From an uncultured Pseudomonadota bacterium (lineage in GTDB: Bacteria; Pseudomonadota; Gammaproteobacteria; Steroidobacterales; Woeseiaceae), in assembly GCA_913055625.1 (NCBI GenBank), contig CAJXJW010000002.1:310001-374000 (forward strand): a stretch of DNA of 64,000 nt. Reading direction: 5' to 3'. Of this stretch, positions 18,874 to 28,796 are shown piece by piece (position 1 is the stretch's first letter; each line of letters opens with the position of its first letter). The notes under the pieces are model-generated. The model searched no databases. It was not told the DNA's origin and saw only the letters and a list, made by a program, of their open reading frames with translations. Both the position numbers and the translations under genes were made by a program.

Positions 18874-20112
18874 GTGCGCGCACTCGTCGACATCCGGGAG
18901 TCGCTGAACATCGCGGTATCGGCAATCTGGGCGAACAAGGCGCGCGGCGTACTGACGACGCTCGGCATCGTCATCGGCATCGTCGCGGTCACGACCACGA
19001 TGACGGCCTTCAACGGCATGCAGTCGGCGTTCCGGCAGAGCGCGGCGGCGGTCGGCGCCGACGTCGTCTACGTGTCGCGCATGCCGTGGATCATCATGGG
19101 CAACTGGTGGGAGTTCCGGAACCGTCCGAACCTCAACATGGACGAGGCCGAAGCGCTGCGCGAGGCCTTCGAAGGCGAGGCGATCGTCAACCCGACGATG
19201 GACACGCGCCAGGACCTGAAGTACCGCTCCGAGATAATGGAGGGCGTGACGGTCATCGGCACGACCGAGAAACTCCCGATCGTCACCAGCCGGCTGCCCG
19301 AGACGGGGCGCTTCCTGATGACCTACGACGTCAGCTACAAGAAGAACGTCGTCGTGATCGGCACCACGGTCGCGGAAGGATTGTTTGGCACGACGAGCCC
19401 GATCAACAAGGAAATGAACATCGGCCCCGCGAAGTTTCGGGTCATCGGTGTCATGGAGAAGCAGGGCGGCAACACGTTCGGCGGGCCCGACTTCGACCGC
19501 CAGGTGTTCATACCGATCTCGACGTACGTCAAGGTCTACGGCGGACGGCACTTCGGCGACGTCGACATCGCGGTCAAGGCGCCGTCGCCGGATGCCGTGG
19601 AAGACCTCGAGTACGAGGTCATCGGCGAAATGCGCAAGATTCGCAAATTGCGCCCCGCCGAGGACAACGATTTCTCCATCAACAAGCTCGATTCGCTGAT
19701 GGGCGCGTTCAACAGCGTCGTCGGTGTCGTGCTGCTGGTCGGCCTGCTCGTGACGAGCATCGCGCTGTTCGTCGGCGGCATCGGCGTCATGAATATCATG
19801 TTCGTGTCGGTCACCGAACGCACGCGCGAGATCGGCATTCGCAAGGCCATCGGCGCGCGACGGCACAGCATCCTTCTCCAGTTTCTGCTCGAGTCGGCAA
19901 TCATCTGCCTGATCGGCGGGCTCATCGGCATCGGGCTGGCGACGCTGGTGACGTTCGGCATCAACGCATCCGGGATGATGCCCGCCAGCGTCTCGCCGGG
20001 CATTCTCGTCACGTCCGTAGTGATCGCCATGGTCGTTGGCGTGTTCGCGGGGTTCGTCCCCGCCTGGAAGGGCGCGCGCCTCGACCCGATCGAAGCGTTG
20101 CGGTACGAATAG
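18874..20112 (+). CDS. MacB-type ABC transporter permease, first of two
   Basis: A 412-residue permease with GTG start. One membrane helix near the N-terminus (about 26-46) precedes a large periplasmic MacB_PCD domain (about 50-245). Three helices of the FtsX domain follow (about 285-310, 335-365, 375-400). The C-terminal [17 protein letters not shown] is the usual ending of this family. It pairs with the second permease 10 nt downstream, presumably as a heterodimer driven by the shared ATPase. Confidence 0.9.
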   Translation: MRALVDIRESLNIAVSAIWANKARGVLTTLGIVIGIVAVTTTMTAFNGMQSAFRQSAAAVGADVVYVSRMPWIIMGNWWEFRNRPNLNMDEAEALREAFEGEAIVNPTMDTRQDLKYRSEIMEGVTVIGTTEKLPIVTSRLPETGRFLMTYDVSYKKNVVVIGTTVAEGLFGTTSPINKEMNIGPAKFRVIGVMEKQGGNTFGGPDFDRQVFIPISTYVKVYGGRHFGDVDIAVKAPSPDAVEDLEYEVIGEMRKIRKLRPAEDNDFSINKLDSLMGAFNSVVGVVLLVGLLVTSIALFVGGIGVMNIMFVSVTERTREIGIRKAIGARRHSILLQFLLESAIICLIGGLIGIGLATLVTFGINASGMMPASVSPGILVTSVVIAMVVGVFAGFVPAWKGARLDPIEALRYE

Positions 20113-20122
20113 GAGGCGCGCG

Positions 20123-21373
20123 ATGAACCGGCTCGACACGTTGATGATGTCCCTGCAGGCGATACGCAGCAACAAGCTCAGGTCCTCGCTCACGCTGGTC
20201 GGCATCGTGCTCGGTGTCGCATCGATCATCGCGGTCATGACCGCGATCTCGGTCGTGCAGGGCACGATGGAGAAGGAGATGAGCATCCTCGGCGCGCAGA
20301 CCTTCCAGGTGCAGAAGTGGCCCTCCGGCTTCACGAACGACGAGCAGCGCCGCAAGGCCATGCGCTGGCCGGCCGTCACGCTCGAGGAGGCCGATGCGAT
20401 ACGCGAGCACGTTCGCAGCGTCGACATCGTCGGCGCGGAGCTCTGGCAGTTCGGCCTGAAAGTCGAGTACCGCGACAACGAGATCGAGATGGCGACGGTC
20501 TGCGGGGGCACGCCGGAATACGCGCAGAACAACACGCACTTCGTGGGCTATGGCCGCAACATCTCGCAGATGGACGTTCGCGCCGGGCGCAAGGTGGCGG
20601 TCATCGGGCACGCGGTCGCGAAGCAGCTGTACCCCTTCGTCGACCCGATCGGGCGGGACATCCGCATCGACGGGCGCAAGTACGAAGTCATCGGCGTCTT
20701 CGACGAAAAGAAGTCGGCTTTCGGCTCGGGGTACGACAGTTACCTGCTCATCCCGGTGTCGACGTTCGTGAACACCTACGGCATGCGTTTTCCGGAAGGC
20801 TGGGAGCGGTCGGTGAACATCACGGTGCACGCGCGCACGCCGGAACTGGTCGACGAGGCGATTTTCGAGACCCGCCAGGTGCTCAGGCGCATGCGCGGGG
20901 TTCCGCACGGCGAAGAAGACAACTTCACCGTGTTCAACAGCGAGAGCTCGATCGCGCAGTTCAACCAGGTGACGCTGGGCGTCAAGATCGGTGCGTTCGT
21001 GATCGGCACTATCGCGCTGGTCGTCGCGGGCATTGGCATCATGAACATCATGCTGGTGTCCGTAACCGAGCGGACCAAGGAAATCGGCATCCGCAAGTCG
21101 ATCGGTGCCGCGCCCCGGGTGATCCTGCGCCAGTTCCTGCTGGAAGCCATCGTGCTGTGCAACATCGGCGGCGTCATCGGCGTCGTCCTGGGCTTCGCGT
21201 TCGGCAACGCGCTGGTCAAAGGGGTGATGTCGCCGTCCTTCGAGGCCACCGTGCCGATCGAATGGGCCCTGATCGGGCTCCTGTTCTGCACGGTCGTGGG
21301 CGTGGCTTTCGGCATGCTGCCGGCCGTCAGGGCGTCGCGCCTGAACCCGATCGACGCTCTCCGCTACGAATAG
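20123..21373 (+). CDS. MacB-type ABC transporter permease, second of two
   Basis: A 416-residue permease, paralogue of the preceding gene. The start ATG 20123 is fixed by a perfect AGGAGG at 20111-20116, which overlaps the upstream stop; the frame is also open further upstream inside that gene. Same layout: N-terminal helix, periplasmic MacB_PCD domain, three FtsX-type helices, and an ending RASRLNPIDALRYE. The two permeases share motifs such as GIGIMNIMLVSVTERTKEIG but diverge in the periplasmic domain, as expected for a heterodimeric exporter. Confidence 0.9.
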   Translation: MNRLDTLMMSLQAIRSNKLRSSLTLVGIVLGVASIIAVMTAISVVQGTMEKEMSILGAQTFQVQKWPSGFTNDEQRRKAMRWPAVTLEEADAIREHVRSVDIVGAELWQFGLKVEYRDNEIEMATVCGGTPEYAQNNTHFVGYGRNISQMDVRAGRKVAVIGHAVAKQLYPFVDPIGRDIRIDGRKYEVIGVFDEKKSAFGSGYDSYLLIPVSTFVNTYGMRFPEGWERSVNITVHARTPELVDEAIFETRQVLRRMRGVPHGEEDNFTVFNSESSIAQFNQVTLGVKIGAFVIGTIALVVAGIGIMNIMLVSVTERTKEIGIRKSIGAAPRVILRQFLLEAIVLCNIGGVIGVVLGFAFGNALVKGVMSPSFEATVPIEWALIGLLFCTVVGVAFGMLPAVRASRLNPIDALRYE

Positions 21374-22000
21374 CGCCCGGGTGGCCCGGCGCGTGTCGGG
21401 CGCCGTTGTTGCTATTCTGCATCGGTTGTCCCCGCCAGGTTTGTTGCGTCCGCGCAAATCTCCGCTCGCACCGGAACATCGAGGGCGCGTCAGGAATGTC
21501 GGTGGGACAAATAACCTGAGGAAATAAACAATAAATTCAATATCTTACCAGCCTTTCGCATCGCCGGCGCTACGGCCGTCGCGGGTGTCGCGGTGCGCCG
21601 ACCGGTATTTGTATCCTCCTGTTGTATATATGTCGCATATGAGATAACCTCGCGTCCACAGGTTCGGGTTCGGACGGGTTATTTCGCTGGCAACAGCGAG
21701 TTCGGATACCGGCCAGATGGTACGTAAGTCGCCAACGCAGTCAGCATAAGGGGTATCGGAGCGTATCAGCGCTCCCGGCGAACGGGCCCACTCTTCGCCG
21801 CGACGTCGACACGCTCATTTCGGCGGAGCCGTCATATGGCGGCCTGCCAGATTTCCGATCTTCCTCGTGCAGGCGCCCCGGATTTCCGGGGCACCCGTCT
21901 GCCAAGGCATGGCATGCAAACTCCAGGTCTGGATGCTCGGGTTGCAGTGACGGATTCACGTGTTGTCTGCCGCTCGAATTCAGCATGAGGGAAACAATCG
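21374..22000. other. Long leader region of the Oar-type TonB receptor
   Basis: 627 nt without a credible gene. Two AT-rich patches (21518-21548 and 21601-21650, the latter with GTATATATGTCGCATATGAG) are the likely promoter zone for the receptor. I could not settle on a -35/-10 pair. AGGGAAAC just before ATG 22001 is a usable ribosome site. No recognised riboswitch or T-box was seen. The length leaves room for a regulated leader. Confidence 0.4.
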
Positions 22001-25000
22001 ATGAACAAGCAAGCTTTCAAGAAGAGTCTTGTCGCCCTCGCAGTTGGTAGTGTGTGCTCTTCCGCCGCAATGGCAGAGGACTACACGACCGGTACGCTGC
22101 GAGGGGCGATTCAGGACACCGCCGGAAACCCGGTGCCGAATGCCGAGGTCGTCATTACGTCCGAAAAGGGCGTACGGCGTACCGCGACGGCGGACGATCA
22201 GGGTAACGTTCGTATTCCGCAGCTGCCGATTGGCAGGTACACGGTATCCATCTCCAAGGCTGGTTACGACAACCTCGTATCCGAGAACGTACCGATCCAG
22301 ATCGGCACGGCCGGCGCCTTCACGTTCACGATGGCGTCGGAAGACCAGGTGATGGAAGAGATCTACGTCACCGGTACGCGCCAGGGCAGCTGGGACTTCA
22401 ACTCGACCACGACCGGTATCACCGTCGACGTCGGCGAAGTCTTCAACCAGGCGCCCCTGGGTCGCGACGCGACGTCGGTTGTCCTGCTCGCGCCGGGCAC
22501 GAGCCTTGGCGACACCGCGTTTTCCACGGGCGTCTACGGGGCCTCGGGCAACATCGCGAGCTTCGCCGGCTCGTCCGTTGGTGAGAACGTCTACTACGTC
22601 AACGGCATGAACATCACGAACTTCCGGAACTTCGTCGGTGGTTCGACGATTCCGTTCGAGTTGTTCGACCAGATCGAGGTGAAGACCGGCGGTTACCAGG
22701 CCGAGTTCGGCCGTTCCACCGGCGGCGTGACGAACGCCGTGACGAAGTCGGGTTCGAACGAATTCGAGTTCGGCGTCAACGCCTACTACTCGCCGGAAAG
22801 CCTGCAGGAGCAGTCGCCCGCGACGTTCGCCGCCGCGAACCAGCACGATCGCGACGAAGCCACGGAGTTCAACCTCTGGGCTTCCGGTGCCATCGTCAAG
22901 GATCGCCTGTTCTTCTTCGCGCTGTACAACCCGCGTGATATCACGCAGTTTGACTGCGGTTCCGGTTCTTGCACCGAAGAGACGAACGACAGCCCGTTCT
23001 ACGCGGTCAAGCTCGACTTCGTACCGTTCGACGGTCACCGCGCCGAGTACACGTTCTTCTCCGATGACCAGACCCGTGACGTCAAGACCTGGCGCTTTAC
23101 CGATGCCGGTAATGCCCGGGTCGGCGATGCCGGCCTGATGGCCCAGGCGCCGCTGTCGGAGCTGATGGGTCAGCAAGTCACGGACAGCAAGTACGTGAAC
23201 GGTGGTGAGAACCACATCTTCCGTTACACGGCTGCAGTCACCGACTGGATGACGCTGTCGGCACTGTGGGGCAGCAACGAGTACGCGCGGTCGAACTTCT
23301 CCGACTCCGAGCCGCCGCTGCTGCGCGACATTCGCAACACGACGACGATGACGAACGGCGCGAGCCGCGACATCGGCACGTGGTCTGTCGGCCTGTTCGA
23401 GATCGGCGAAGATACGCGCGAGAACCTGCGCTTTGACGCTGACTTCTACTTCGACCTGGCGGGCGACCACCACATCCGCGTCGGTTGGGACCAGGAAGAC
23501 CTGGAATCCAGCGGCAACTCGTTCTACTCGGGCAACCTCCGGGCGCGCGCCGAGTACAACGCGGGTTCGTCGACCGGCATGCGCTGGCGTACCCGTCAGT
23601 ACTACAACGACGGCAGCTTCGGCACGGTTCAGACGGCCTACTACATCCAGGACAGCTGGCAGGTGCTCGACAACCTGACGTTGAACCTGGGCGTGCGTAA
23701 CGAGACCTTCGAGAACAGCAACCTGCTCGGCGAAGTCTACGTGGAGACCAAGGACCAGGTCGCGCCGCGCCTCGGCTTCTCGTGGGATCCGTTCAACGAC
23801 GCCAACACGCGCATTTACGGTAGCTTCGGCCATTACTACCTGCCGATCGCGACCAACACGAACATGCGCCTGGCCGGCCAGGAAGTCTACTTCCAGGAGT
23901 ACTTCGAAGCGGTTGATGCCGATCTCGACGGCGAGCCGGATTTCGATGCCAACGGCTTCCCGGTACTTGGCCCGATGATGGGCGGCCGCGGTTACTTCTC
24001 GGACGGCACGCTGCCGTTTGCGGAAGCCACCAAGGCGCGTGACCTCGACCCGCTCTACCAGTCGGAATGGATCCTCGGCTTCGAGCATACGTTTGCGGAC
24101 GAGTGGACGGTCGGTGTGCGCTACATCAACCGCGAGCTCGAAAGCCTGATCGAAGACGTCGCAATCGACGCGGGCGTCATCGCCTGGGCGGAAGCGAACG
24201 GCTACGAGAACGATCCGGCCCTCGCAAGCTACACGGGTTTCCACCAGTACGTCCTGGTCAACCCGGGTTCGGACTTCGTTACCGCCGCTGTCGAAGACTT
24301 CGGTGGCGACGGCGTCATCGACTGGATCGAGATCTCTCAGGACATGCTGCCGTACCCGAAGGGCGATCGCTCCTACAAGGCTGTCGACCTCACGGTCGAG
24401 CGTCAGTGGGACGAGCGCTGGACCTTCTCGGCCGCTTACACCTGGTCTGAGAGCGAAGGCAACTACGAAGGCGTACTCAAGTCGGAGAACGGCCAGGACG
24501 ATGCTGGCCTGACGCAGGACTTCGACCAGCCGGGTCTGACGGACGGGGCTTACGGCCCGACGCCGAACGACCATGAGCATCGCGTGAAGATGCGCGGCGC
24601 CTACGCGTTCAACGACCAGTACCAGGTATCGGCAGCTCTCTACTACGAGTCGCCGCGCCAGTTCGGTTGTATTGGTAACCACCCGACGGACTACTTTGCA
24701 TGGGCCTACGGTGCGGCTTCCTGGTACTGCCAGGGCGAGCTGACGCCGCGCGGTTCCCAGCTGGAGTCCGAGGCCATCACGCAGATCGACGTCAGCTTCG
24801 TCTACACGCCGAAGTGGGCGATGCTGGGTGACAGCGAGCTGATGTTCCGAGTCGACGTGTTCAACCTGTTCGACGACGATGCAGCAGTTGATCTGTGGGA
24901 GTTCGGTGACATTGCCTACTCCGACGGCTTCGACGGCAGCGGCGGTGACCCGGATCCGGACTACGGCAAGCCCACGCGCTTCCAGCCGCCGCGTTCGGTT

Positions 25001-25027
25001 CGTTTCGGCGCAAGCTGGCGCTTCTAA
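22001..25027 (+). CDS. Oar-type TonB-dependent receptor with carboxypeptidase-like N-terminal domain
   Basis: A 1008-residue outer membrane receptor. The signal peptide is about 1-25 (cut after AAMA). A carboxypeptidase-regulatory-like beta domain lies at 30-110 (GTLRGAIQDTAGNPVPNAEV). A TonB-box-like EEIYVTGTR follows near 119-127, then a plug with IEVKTGGYQAEFGRSTGGV and a long barrel ending in SWRF, the usual aromatic terminus. Oar-type receptors take up large or protein-derived substrates; this one's ligand is unknown. It is single-cistron, closed by a strong terminator at 25060-25092. Nearby SapC and sulfotransferases are frequent companions of such receptors in related bacteria. Confidence 0.93.
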   Translation: MNKQAFKKSLVALAVGSVCSSAAMAEDYTTGTLRGAIQDTAGNPVPNAEVVITSEKGVRRTATADDQGNVRIPQLPIGRYTVSISKAGYDNLVSENVPIQIGTAGAFTFTMASEDQVMEEIYVTGTRQGSWDFNSTTTGITVDVGEVFNQAPLGRDATSVVLLAPGTSLGDTAFSTGVYGASGNIASFAGSSVGENVYYVNGMNITNFRNFVGGSTIPFELFDQIEVKTGGYQAEFGRSTGGVTNAVTKSGSNEFEFGVNAYYSPESLQEQSPATFAAANQHDRDEATEFNLWASGAIVKDRLFFFALYNPRDITQFDCGSGSCTEETNDSPFYAVKLDFVPFDGHRAEYTFFSDDQTRDVKTWRFTDAGNARVGDAGLMAQAPLSELMGQQVTDSKYVNGGENHIFRYTAAVTDWMTLSALWGSNEYARSNFSDSEPPLLRDIRNTTTMTNGASRDIGTWSVGLFEIGEDTRENLRFDADFYFDLAGDHHIRVGWDQEDLESSGNSFYSGNLRARAEYNAGSSTGMRWRTRQYYNDGSFGTVQTAYYIQDSWQVLDNLTLNLGVRNETFENSNLLGEVYVETKDQVAPRLGFSWDPFNDANTRIYGSFGHYYLPIATNTNMRLAGQEVYFQEYFEAVDADLDGEPDFDANGFPVLGPMMGGRGYFSDGTLPFAEATKARDLDPLYQSEWILGFEHTFADEWTVGVRYINRELESLIEDVAIDAGVIAWAEANGYENDPALASYTGFHQYVLVNPGSDFVTAAVEDFGGDGVIDWIEISQDMLPYPKGDRSYKAVDLTVERQWDERWTFSAAYTWSESEGNYEGVLKSENGQDDAGLTQDFDQPGLTDGAYGPTPNDHEHRVKMRGAYAFNDQYQVSAALYYESPRQFGCIGNHPTDYFAWAYGAASWYCQGELTPRGSQLESEAITQIDVSFVYTPKWAMLGDSELMFRVDVFNLFDDDAAVDLWEFGDIAYSDGFDGSGGDPDPDYGKPTRFQPPRSVRFGASWRF

Positions 25028-25059
25028 GCAGTACCGTCGACGACATTCTGTCGACAAAG

Positions 25060-25092
25060 ACCGCGGCCGGGATACCGGCCGCGGTTTTTTTT
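25060..25092 (+). terminator. Rho-independent terminator of the TonB receptor gene
   Basis: An 11-bp perfect stem ACCGCGGCCGG / CCGGCCGCGGT (25060-25070 with 25075-25085), loop GATA, then eight T (25085-25092). A smaller GTCGAC / GTCGAC dyad (25036-25055) lies just before it. It is 33 nt after the stop codon. Confidence 0.95.
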
Positions 25093-25110
25093 CGGGTACG
25101 CACAGCTATC

Positions 25111-26607
25111 ATGGACCCGGTGGTGGACGGTATTTCCGACAAGAAGCGGCAGGACCCGGTACGCGTACTCATGGCGCTGGCGGCCTCGGGCCGGCGTGCC
25201 GACGCGGTCCGCCTGCTGGCGGAGCTCCGCAAGCTCACGGACATACCGGGGCATGCGCTCCTGCGCCTTGCCCAGCTGGCCGGGTCGCTCGGCGAGTTTT
25301 CCGTCGCTTGCGAACTCGCAGAGCGTTTCGCGGGCGGCCAGGGCGCGCATCCGCCGGGCGTGTTGCAGGCAGCGGCTGTCCTCGCCGGAGCCGGCCGATT
25401 TACCCGTGCATTGACGCTTGCCGAATCGGCGCTCGGCAAGGCACCGGACGATCCGTCGCTGAACCATTTTCTCGGCACCGTGCAGCAGCAACTCGGTAAC
25501 CAGGACGAAGCCGGCAGGCTGTTGCTCGACGCGTTGTCCCGGGCGCAGCTTTCCGGCATCACCTGGCTCACGCTCGCGGCGCAGCACCGGTTCGAGCCGG
25601 ACGATCCGTTGCTCGACCGGATGGAAGGCCTGCGCACCGCGTTCGCCGGTGCGCCGTCGATTCAGCGGGTGCCGTTCCGGTATGCGCTGGGCAAGGCCTA
25701 CGTGGACATCGGTGACGCGAACCGCGCATTCGACGAGTTCGTGGACGCGGGAGAAGGCCTCGAAGAGTCCACCCGCTACGATCCGGCGCGGGAGCGTGCG
25801 GCCGTCGACGGCATCATCGCGGCTTCGTCGGAGCTCTCAGCGGACATCGCCGGTGAGCGTTCGGACAGTGATGACCCTGCCATCTTTGTCGTCGGACTGC
25901 CCCGGTCGGGGACGACCCTGCTGCAACGCCTCCTGACCACCCGGCCCGGGGTCGTCGACGGTGCCGAGTTTCCCGGGATGGCCGTGGCAACGATGGACTA
26001 TCGCCGCCAGCACCCCGCCGACGGGAATCAGCCTCGCGATGCCGAGGCGCTGCTCGAGGTCGGCCGCATTTACCGGCACCTTGTCTCCGAGCGATTCGGC
26101 ACGGACGAGAGGATCGTCGACAAGAACATTACCAATACGCTGTATGCCGGTCTCATCGCCGGCGTATTTCCATCTTCGCCGATCATCCTGATCGAGAGGG
26201 ACCCGGCGGACGTTGCGTGGTCCTGCCTGCGGACGCACTTCAGCCAGGGGCAACCGTGGAGCTGGACGCTGCCGAATATCGCGGCGCACCTGCAGGCGGA
26301 GTACCGTCTCATGGCGCACTGGAAGCGCGTGCTCGCGGGCCGGGTGGTCTGCATCCGGTACGAAGAACTCGTTCGCCGGCCGGCATCCGTGCTGCCCGAT
26401 CTGTGTGCCCGGCTCAACCTGCCCTACGATGAATCCATGCTGGAGTTCCACCGGCAGCGAGGGACCGGCGTGACGACGGCCAGCGTCGTCCAGGTCTCCG
26501 CGCCCCTGGCGGACCGGTCCGTCGGGAAGTCCGATACCGTCAGGGATCGGCTGGGGCGCCAGATCGTCGAGATGTCGGACCGGTACCGAAACGCGTCGAG
26601 CGCGTGA
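25111..26607 (+). CDS. TPR-domain sulfotransferase, first of a convergent pair
   Basis: A 498-residue protein. The N-terminal half (about 20-235) is helical TPR-like repeats, for example LLLDALSRAQLSG and RYALGKAYVDIGDANRAFDE. The C-terminal half is a sulfotransferase domain with the PAPS-binding loop VVGLPRSGTTLLQRLL (near residue 260) and a second PAPS contact IILIERDPADVAWS. The acceptor is unknown; bacterial members sulfate sugars, lipids or tyrosines. ATG 25111 starts right after the receptor terminator, so it has its own promoter or none visible. It converges on a second, longer TPR-sulfotransferase 6 nt away. Confidence 0.87.
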   Translation: MDPVVDGISDKKRQDPVRVLMALAASGRRADAVRLLAELRKLTDIPGHALLRLAQLAGSLGEFSVACELAERFAGGQGAHPPGVLQAAAVLAGAGRFTRALTLAESALGKAPDDPSLNHFLGTVQQQLGNQDEAGRLLLDALSRAQLSGITWLTLAAQHRFEPDDPLLDRMEGLRTAFAGAPSIQRVPFRYALGKAYVDIGDANRAFDEFVDAGEGLEESTRYDPARERAAVDGIIAASSELSADIAGERSDSDDPAIFVVGLPRSGTTLLQRLLTTRPGVVDGAEFPGMAVATMDYRRQHPADGNQPRDAEALLEVGRIYRHLVSERFGTDERIVDKNITNTLYAGLIAGVFPSSPIILIERDPADVAWSCLRTHFSQGQPWSWTLPNIAAHLQAEYRLMAHWKRVLAGRVVCIRYEELVRRPASVLPDLCARLNLPYDESMLEFHRQRGTGVTTASVVQVSAPLADRSVGKSDTVRDRLGRQIVEMSDRYRNASSA

Positions 26608-26613
26608 GTCGCG

Positions 26614-28611
26614 TCAGGACATGAGCGCTTCGTGCGCGCGGATCTCCGGCATCAGCATTCCGGGCAGTTCGGTCAGGTGGTCCTCGTAGTGTTTCCAGAA
26701 TCCGACGCGATCCTTTGAAACGGGAGCGCGCACCTGCTCCGAGCTTGGCGTGCGTACGGCTCTCCGGTTCCTCTCCGGGTGCACGCACGCCGCCTCGAAC
26801 GCGAGGGAACAGTAGTCCAGCATGCGCCGAATCTCCGCTTCGGGCTCGGCAACCAGTCGTTCGTAGACGACGGTGTGTACACGGCCCGGGAGAACCTCGT
26901 CCCAGTGATTCATCAACCGCCGGTATCCGCGGTAGTATCGCCCCAAGTCGTTGATATCGTAAGTATAATTACCACCTACCGCGAATCGTTGGCGAAACGC
27001 GCTGAGACAGGTGTCCATGGGGTGACGCTGCACGTCGATAAACAGGGCGTCTTCGATCAGAAGCGAAATGAGCCCGATGTGAACGAAATTCTCAGGCGTC
27101 TTGTCGGTGAAGAAAGCCGCTCCGCCACGGTACGTCTCGCTTGCCGACAAGTATCTCGATCCGAGCGCCGCGAGTTCCTCTCCGGACAATTGACGCACGC
27201 AGTCCGGGTAGGGTCCGATCTCCCCGGCCCGGCTCAGGAGATCGCGAACGATCTGGCCAATGAACGGGAGTTCCATCGTCGCGTCGACCTCTGAATGTGA
27301 TGCGAGGATCTGCTCTACCAGCGTCGACCCGGTGCGCGGCATTCCTACAATGAATATCGGCCGCGGGCCCTGCCGCTCCTGGCTGCCGGCGCGCTCGATC
27401 AGCTCCGCGTCGAACGCGCCGCGAATGAGCTCGATCTCCTGCTCGTAAAGCGTGCCGTCAAACGACGAATACCGCTTCTGTATACCGTTCCCGGCGGCGA
27501 AGTGAGAGAAAGCCGCGTCGTACTCGCCACGTTGCTCGTAAGCCTGCGCGAGCGCAAAATGCATCGGCGCCGCGCTGTGAGGGCTGTCGGCATCTCTCGT
27601 CAGCAGCTCTTCCATGCTTCGAACATCGGCATCCGAAAACCGATAGTCCTTGAGGTTGCTCAGCGACCAGTACGCTTCGCCGGAACCCGGGTCGATGCGC
27701 AAGGCATCGCGAAACGCCTTCTCGCTCTCCTCGCGCTCGCCGGCGACGCGGGAAACGTTGCCTATCGAGATCAGCGCACGCGGCTGTGCCGGCGCAATGG
27801 CCAGGGAGCGGCGAAACGCGGTCACCGCATCATCGAGGCGCATCAGCATCTCATTCGCGGTGCCGAGCATGTTCCAGCTCATGGGATTGGCGGGCTCGAT
27901 CTCGTTCAACGTCGCCAGGGTGTCGCGAGCCTCCGTGAACCGCGACGTCATCAGGAACAGCTGAGACAGGCCCATCAGCAGGGTCGGCCAGTACTTCGTA
28001 CGCTCGCGGATACTGACAAAGAGCTGCTCGGCGGAAAGCCAATCCTCGTCGGCCATCGCCAGCGCCTCCATGCCTGCAAGCGCTTCGACGTGCCCCGGAT
28101 CGCGCGCGAGAATCTCGGACAGGACTCTGCGGGCACTTTCGCGGTCGCCGCTGCGAATGGCGTCTTTCGCGCGGGCGACCTGGTCGCGGAACGGGTCATT
28201 CGCAGATGCCGCCGCGAAGGCGGCGCGGGCCTCGTCGTACCGGCGCAGCTCCACGAGCGCATCGCCGAGCGCGTACCAGGCCGGCGAAAATGCGCGCTCC
28301 CGCTCCACGAGCGGCCGCAGAATGTCAACGGCATCTGCGTGTCTCCCGGCCGCCACCAGGCTTCGTCCGTACTCGAACGCGGTGACGGCGTCCTCCGGGT
28401 GCTCGCGAACGACCTCGGATAGCATTTGCAGGCCTGCGTCGGTATTGCCCCGGGCGAGTTCCACGGCGGCCAGTCGCCGCCGCACCCGGAGGTTGTCGGG
28501 ATTCGAAGCGAGGAGATCAACGAGCGTGGCGTGGGCCGCGTCCGCGCGCTTGTCCGACAGAAGGCGGTCCGCCTCTGCGAGCCCGCTCTTCAATGCGTCT
28601 TCTGTGGTCAA
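26614..28611 (-). CDS. Large TPR-domain sulfotransferase, second of a convergent pair
   Basis: About 665 residues from TTG 28611. No ATG or GTG lies close by in frame, and upstream in-frame starts would run into the divergent SapC promoter region, so the start is uncertain. Residues 1-400 are around ten TPR units (AFEYGRSLVAAGRHADAVDI, AWYALGDALVELRRYDEARA). The C-terminal domain has the PAPS loop FIVGMPRTGSTLVEQIL and FIDVQRHPMDTCLSAFRQ. The paralogy with the gene at 25111 is clear in layout but the sequences differ a lot. Such TPR-sulfotransferases probably act on the cell surface or on secreted products. Confidence 0.87.
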   Translation of the reverse strand: MTTEDALKSGLAEADRLLSDKRADAAHATLVDLLASNPDNLRVRRRLAAVELARGNTDAGLQMLSEVVREHPEDAVTAFEYGRSLVAAGRHADAVDILRPLVERERAFSPAWYALGDALVELRRYDEARAAFAAASANDPFRDQVARAKDAIRSGDRESARRVLSEILARDPGHVEALAGMEALAMADEDWLSAEQLFVSIRERTKYWPTLLMGLSQLFLMTSRFTEARDTLATLNEIEPANPMSWNMLGTANEMLMRLDDAVTAFRRSLAIAPAQPRALISIGNVSRVAGEREESEKAFRDALRIDPGSGEAYWSLSNLKDYRFSDADVRSMEELLTRDADSPHSAAPMHFALAQAYEQRGEYDAAFSHFAAGNGIQKRYSSFDGTLYEQEIELIRGAFDAELIERAGSQERQGPRPIFIVGMPRTGSTLVEQILASHSEVDATMELPFIGQIVRDLLSRAGEIGPYPDCVRQLSGEELAALGSRYLSASETYRGGAAFFTDKTPENFVHIGLISLLIEDALFIDVQRHPMDTCLSAFRQRFAVGGNYTYDINDLGRYYRGYRRLMNHWDEVLPGRVHTVVYERLVAEPEAEIRRMLDYCSLAFEAACVHPERNRRAVRTPSSEQVRAPVSKDRVGFWKHYEDHLTELPGMLMPEIRAHEALMS

Positions 28612-28796
28612 TGGGGTCGATCTGGAGACGGAAAAGAACTCCCTATTATGCCCAAAACGGCCGTTCCCTGCCTGCCCCGGAACGGCGTCATTCGCGGGGC
28701 GGCGCCCCGGAACGCGCCGATGGGAGAGTCGCTGTCGGCGTGGTACGCTACGGGCCATTTTTTCGCGCGGCAGCGAGCCGAGAGGAGAACCGACGC
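28612..28796. promoter_or_regulatory. Divergent promoter region between a TPR-sulfotransferase and SapC
   Basis: 185 nt separating two divergent genes. AGGAG at 28783-28787 is the ribosome site of the SapC gene. On the minus strand AGGGAG (complement of about 28640-28645) precedes the proposed TTG start by roughly 28 nt, which is too far for ordinary initiation and keeps the sulfotransferase start open. I could not define promoters. Confidence 0.35.

Noticed and set aside
18787..21457. Long minus-strand frames opposite the two MacB-type permeases
   Set aside because: Shadows of the permease genes, which have start sites, ribosome sites and family motifs.
21980..25057. Very long open frame antisense to the TonB receptor
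   Set aside because: It mirrors the receptor's codon pattern, has no recognisable domain, and the plus-strand gene has signal peptide, plug, barrel and terminator.
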